From positions 1 through 36,369 of the forward strand of contig CAYVBZ010000016.1 in assembly GCA_964449835.1 (NCBI GenBank): DNA of 36,369 nt, in the 5' to 3' direction. The translations under genes were made by a program, and so were the position numbers. The DNA comes from JABDGC01 sp964449835 (GTDB lineage Bacteria; Pseudomonadota; Gammaproteobacteria; DSM-16500). The notes under the pieces are model-generated. The model saw only the letters and a program-made list of their open reading frames with translations. It had not been told where the DNA came from and ran no database searches. Numbering within the stretch: the stretch's first letter is position 1; each line of letters begins with the position of its first letter. Of this stretch, positions 35,190-36,369 are shown in pieces.

Positions 35190-35750
35190 ATGGTGGGAAA
35201 CTATAAGGCGCTTACTATAAGCGTATCCCTTATTATAGTTAGTATCTTTTTTGTTCAATCTTATCATTTGCTAGTGGAAGCGGTTAATGTAGGAAAGAAC
35301 AAAGTACAATTTCAGCGTTCAGTTTTGTCCAATGAGGTGCATGATTTAGAGGTTATATTAAGCAAGAGTAAAAATCAGTCAATCACTCCCAAAACTTTAG
35401 CAGAATTTGATTCGCAACATGGAACAGACTTTTTTGCAAAATTTGGCAAGCCTGCTGTAGTGGCATACTCAGGGCCACCTATATCTCCAGAAAATGAATT
35501 GTATTGGGAGTTAAGAAATGCTCTAGAAGATAAAAAAAAGAATGAGCAGCAATTGAAAGGCTCGCATATGTTAGATTTTATCCCCCCATGGAGACTTTTG
35601 TTTGTAAGTGCACTGGGTGTGGTTATAGTCAGATTGCTAAATAAAGGCACTGATTATTTTTGTGATTATGGAGGTGTTAAACCCACCTATGCAATTGGAG
35701 GGTTTTTACTATTAACCTTGGTTCTTTCGGCTATAATTTGTTGGCTTTAA
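35190..35750 (+). CDS. Membrane protein of unknown function, upstream of fic
   Basis: 186 residues from ATG 35190 with AGGAG in front. Three hydrophobic stretches: residues ~8-30 (ISVSLIIVSIFFVQSYHLLV), ~132-147 (LLFVSALGVVIVRLL) and the C-terminus (IGGFLLLTLVLSAIICWL). A charged domain of ~100 residues lies between the first two. No family recognised. The Fic gene starts 19 bp after its stop, so the two probably form an operon. It lacks an [ST]xxxE[GN] motif, so it does not look like a FicA-type antitoxin. Confidence 0.7.
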   Translation: MVGNYKALTISVSLIIVSIFFVQSYHLLVEAVNVGKNKVQFQRSVLSNEVHDLEVILSKSKNQSITPKTLAEFDSQHGTDFFAKFGKPAVVAYSGPPISPENELYWELRNALEDKKKNEQQLKGSHMLDFIPPWRLLFVSALGVVIVRLLNKGTDYFCDYGGVKPTYAIGGFLLLTLVLSAIICWL

Positions 35751-35769
35751 CTGTCCAAAGGTGGCAAAA

Positions 35770-36369
35770 ATGGCTTCTAAAAATTCTGGTCGATATGGTG
35801 TGCCTACTGACGAAGACTTTGAACCAGACTCTAATAATGAAGTCTTAAAAAATTATCTTGGCATTAAATCGCCAGAGCAAATGGGTACTCTGGAAGAGCA
35901 GGAGCTTGAGCGTACCGAATTGGAACTCTTAAAAATATTCGATGAGAGCCACTCCTTTACCGCCGAGGATATCTGCAATATCCATGAGCTATGGCTAGGC
36001 GATGTTTATCCAAGCGCGGGCAAATATCGCACTGTTACCATGTCCAAGGATGGTTTTCCTTTTGCTGCTCCTCTGCGCATTGAGTCATCCATGAAAGAAT
36101 TTGAGAAAAAATACCTGGCCATACATACGCCTTGCCATTATTCCGGCCCTAAGGAGCTAGCATTAGCCTTGGGTACTGTGCATATTGAGTTAATATTGAT
36201 TCACCCTTTTCGTGAAGGGAACGGAAGAACTGCTCGTCTCTTAGTAGACCTAATGGCAATGCAAGCCAATAGGCCATCCCTGAATTTCTCTGCCATTGAT
36301 AAAACTGAGAACGAGAAAGGATTTGAGCAATACATTTTGGCGATTCATGCAGGGGTCAGCGGAAATTAT
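35770..36369 (+). CDS. Fic-domain protein (partial, runs off window end)
   Basis: 200 codons from ATG 35770 (AAGGTGG site) are open to the window edge. The Fic core HPFREGNGRTAR lies at residues 145-156, the HxFx[DE]GNGRxxR motif with all catalytic residues. VYPSAGKYRTVTMSKDGFPFA (residues 79-99) is the flap and target-docking region. Fic enzymes usually transfer AMP from ATP to a hydroxyl side chain of a target protein. No [ST]xxxE[GN] inhibitory motif is seen in the visible N-terminal part; a C-terminal one may lie beyond the window. Host-directed effector or Fic/Doc-type toxin cannot be told apart here. Confidence 0.9.
   Translation, partial: MASKNSGRYGVPTDEDFEPDSNNEVLKNYLGIKSPEQMGTLEEQELERTELELLKIFDESHSFTAEDICNIHELWLGDVYPSAGKYRTVTMSKDGFPFAAPLRIESSMKEFEKKYLAIHTPCHYSGPKELALALGTVHIELILIHPFREGNGRTARLLVDLMAMQANRPSLNFSAIDKTENEKGFEQYILAIHAGVSGNY

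Overview
The window looks like a scaffold from a low-GC gammaproteobacterium of the Legionellales type (Legionella/Coxiella relatives). The reasons are a complete gammaproteobacterial-order his operon preceded by a TrpR/YerC-family regulator, many MFS carriers, several large acidic coiled-coil proteins of the kind found among Dot/Icm effectors, a MICAL-like flavoprotein with a TPR-like tail, a Fic protein and several toxin-antitoxin loci. The genus assignment is inference; no rRNA or tRNA gene was seen. One 100-N scaffold gap lies at 13484-13583.

Layout. 1-764: 3' part of a MerR/TipAS-like regulator. 844-3387: a 748-residue coiled-coil protein between 50-bp inverted repeats. 3527-5242: a 571-residue protein with an HGT motif. 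5317-12744: a TrpR-family regulator and the full hisGDCBHAFI operon (PRPP to histidine), with a palindrome over the promoter and no His-rich leader peptide. 12772-14872: a MICAL-like FAD protein interrupted by the scaffold gap; the 18 bp on both sides of the gap are identical, so the gene is probably one 660-codon frame. 15074-17179: glutathione reductase, a small membrane protein and a secreted protein. 17470-19127: AbiE toxin-antitoxin system 1. 19348-20607: MHS-family transporter. 20907-23345: a C39-like peptidase facing a DsbD-like protein plus an eight-cysteine secreted protein.

The most striking part is 23592-29304, a compact minus-strand operon: lysine N6-monooxygenase, MFS carrier, cupin-MetRS didomain enzyme and saccharopine-dehydrogenase-like enzyme. 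The three enzymes match the known N-N bond-forming set that makes hydrazinoacetic acid from lysine and glycine (Spb38/Spb40-type and Tri26-28-type pathways, known from actinomycetes). I see no downstream tailoring or assembly gene and no NIS siderophore synthetase, so the end product would be hydrazinoacetate itself or something finished by genes elsewhere. A divergent Bcr/CflA-type exporter (29726-30919) may serve export or self-protection.

30943-36369 is an accessory zone with decayed genes: a HigB remnant in front of intact HigA, a C-terminal gene fragment, a CMD/AhpD-like protein, a cupin gene with an in-frame stop, AbiE system 2 followed by a truncated phosphoesterase, short orphan ORFs, a membrane protein and a Fic-domain protein running off the window end.
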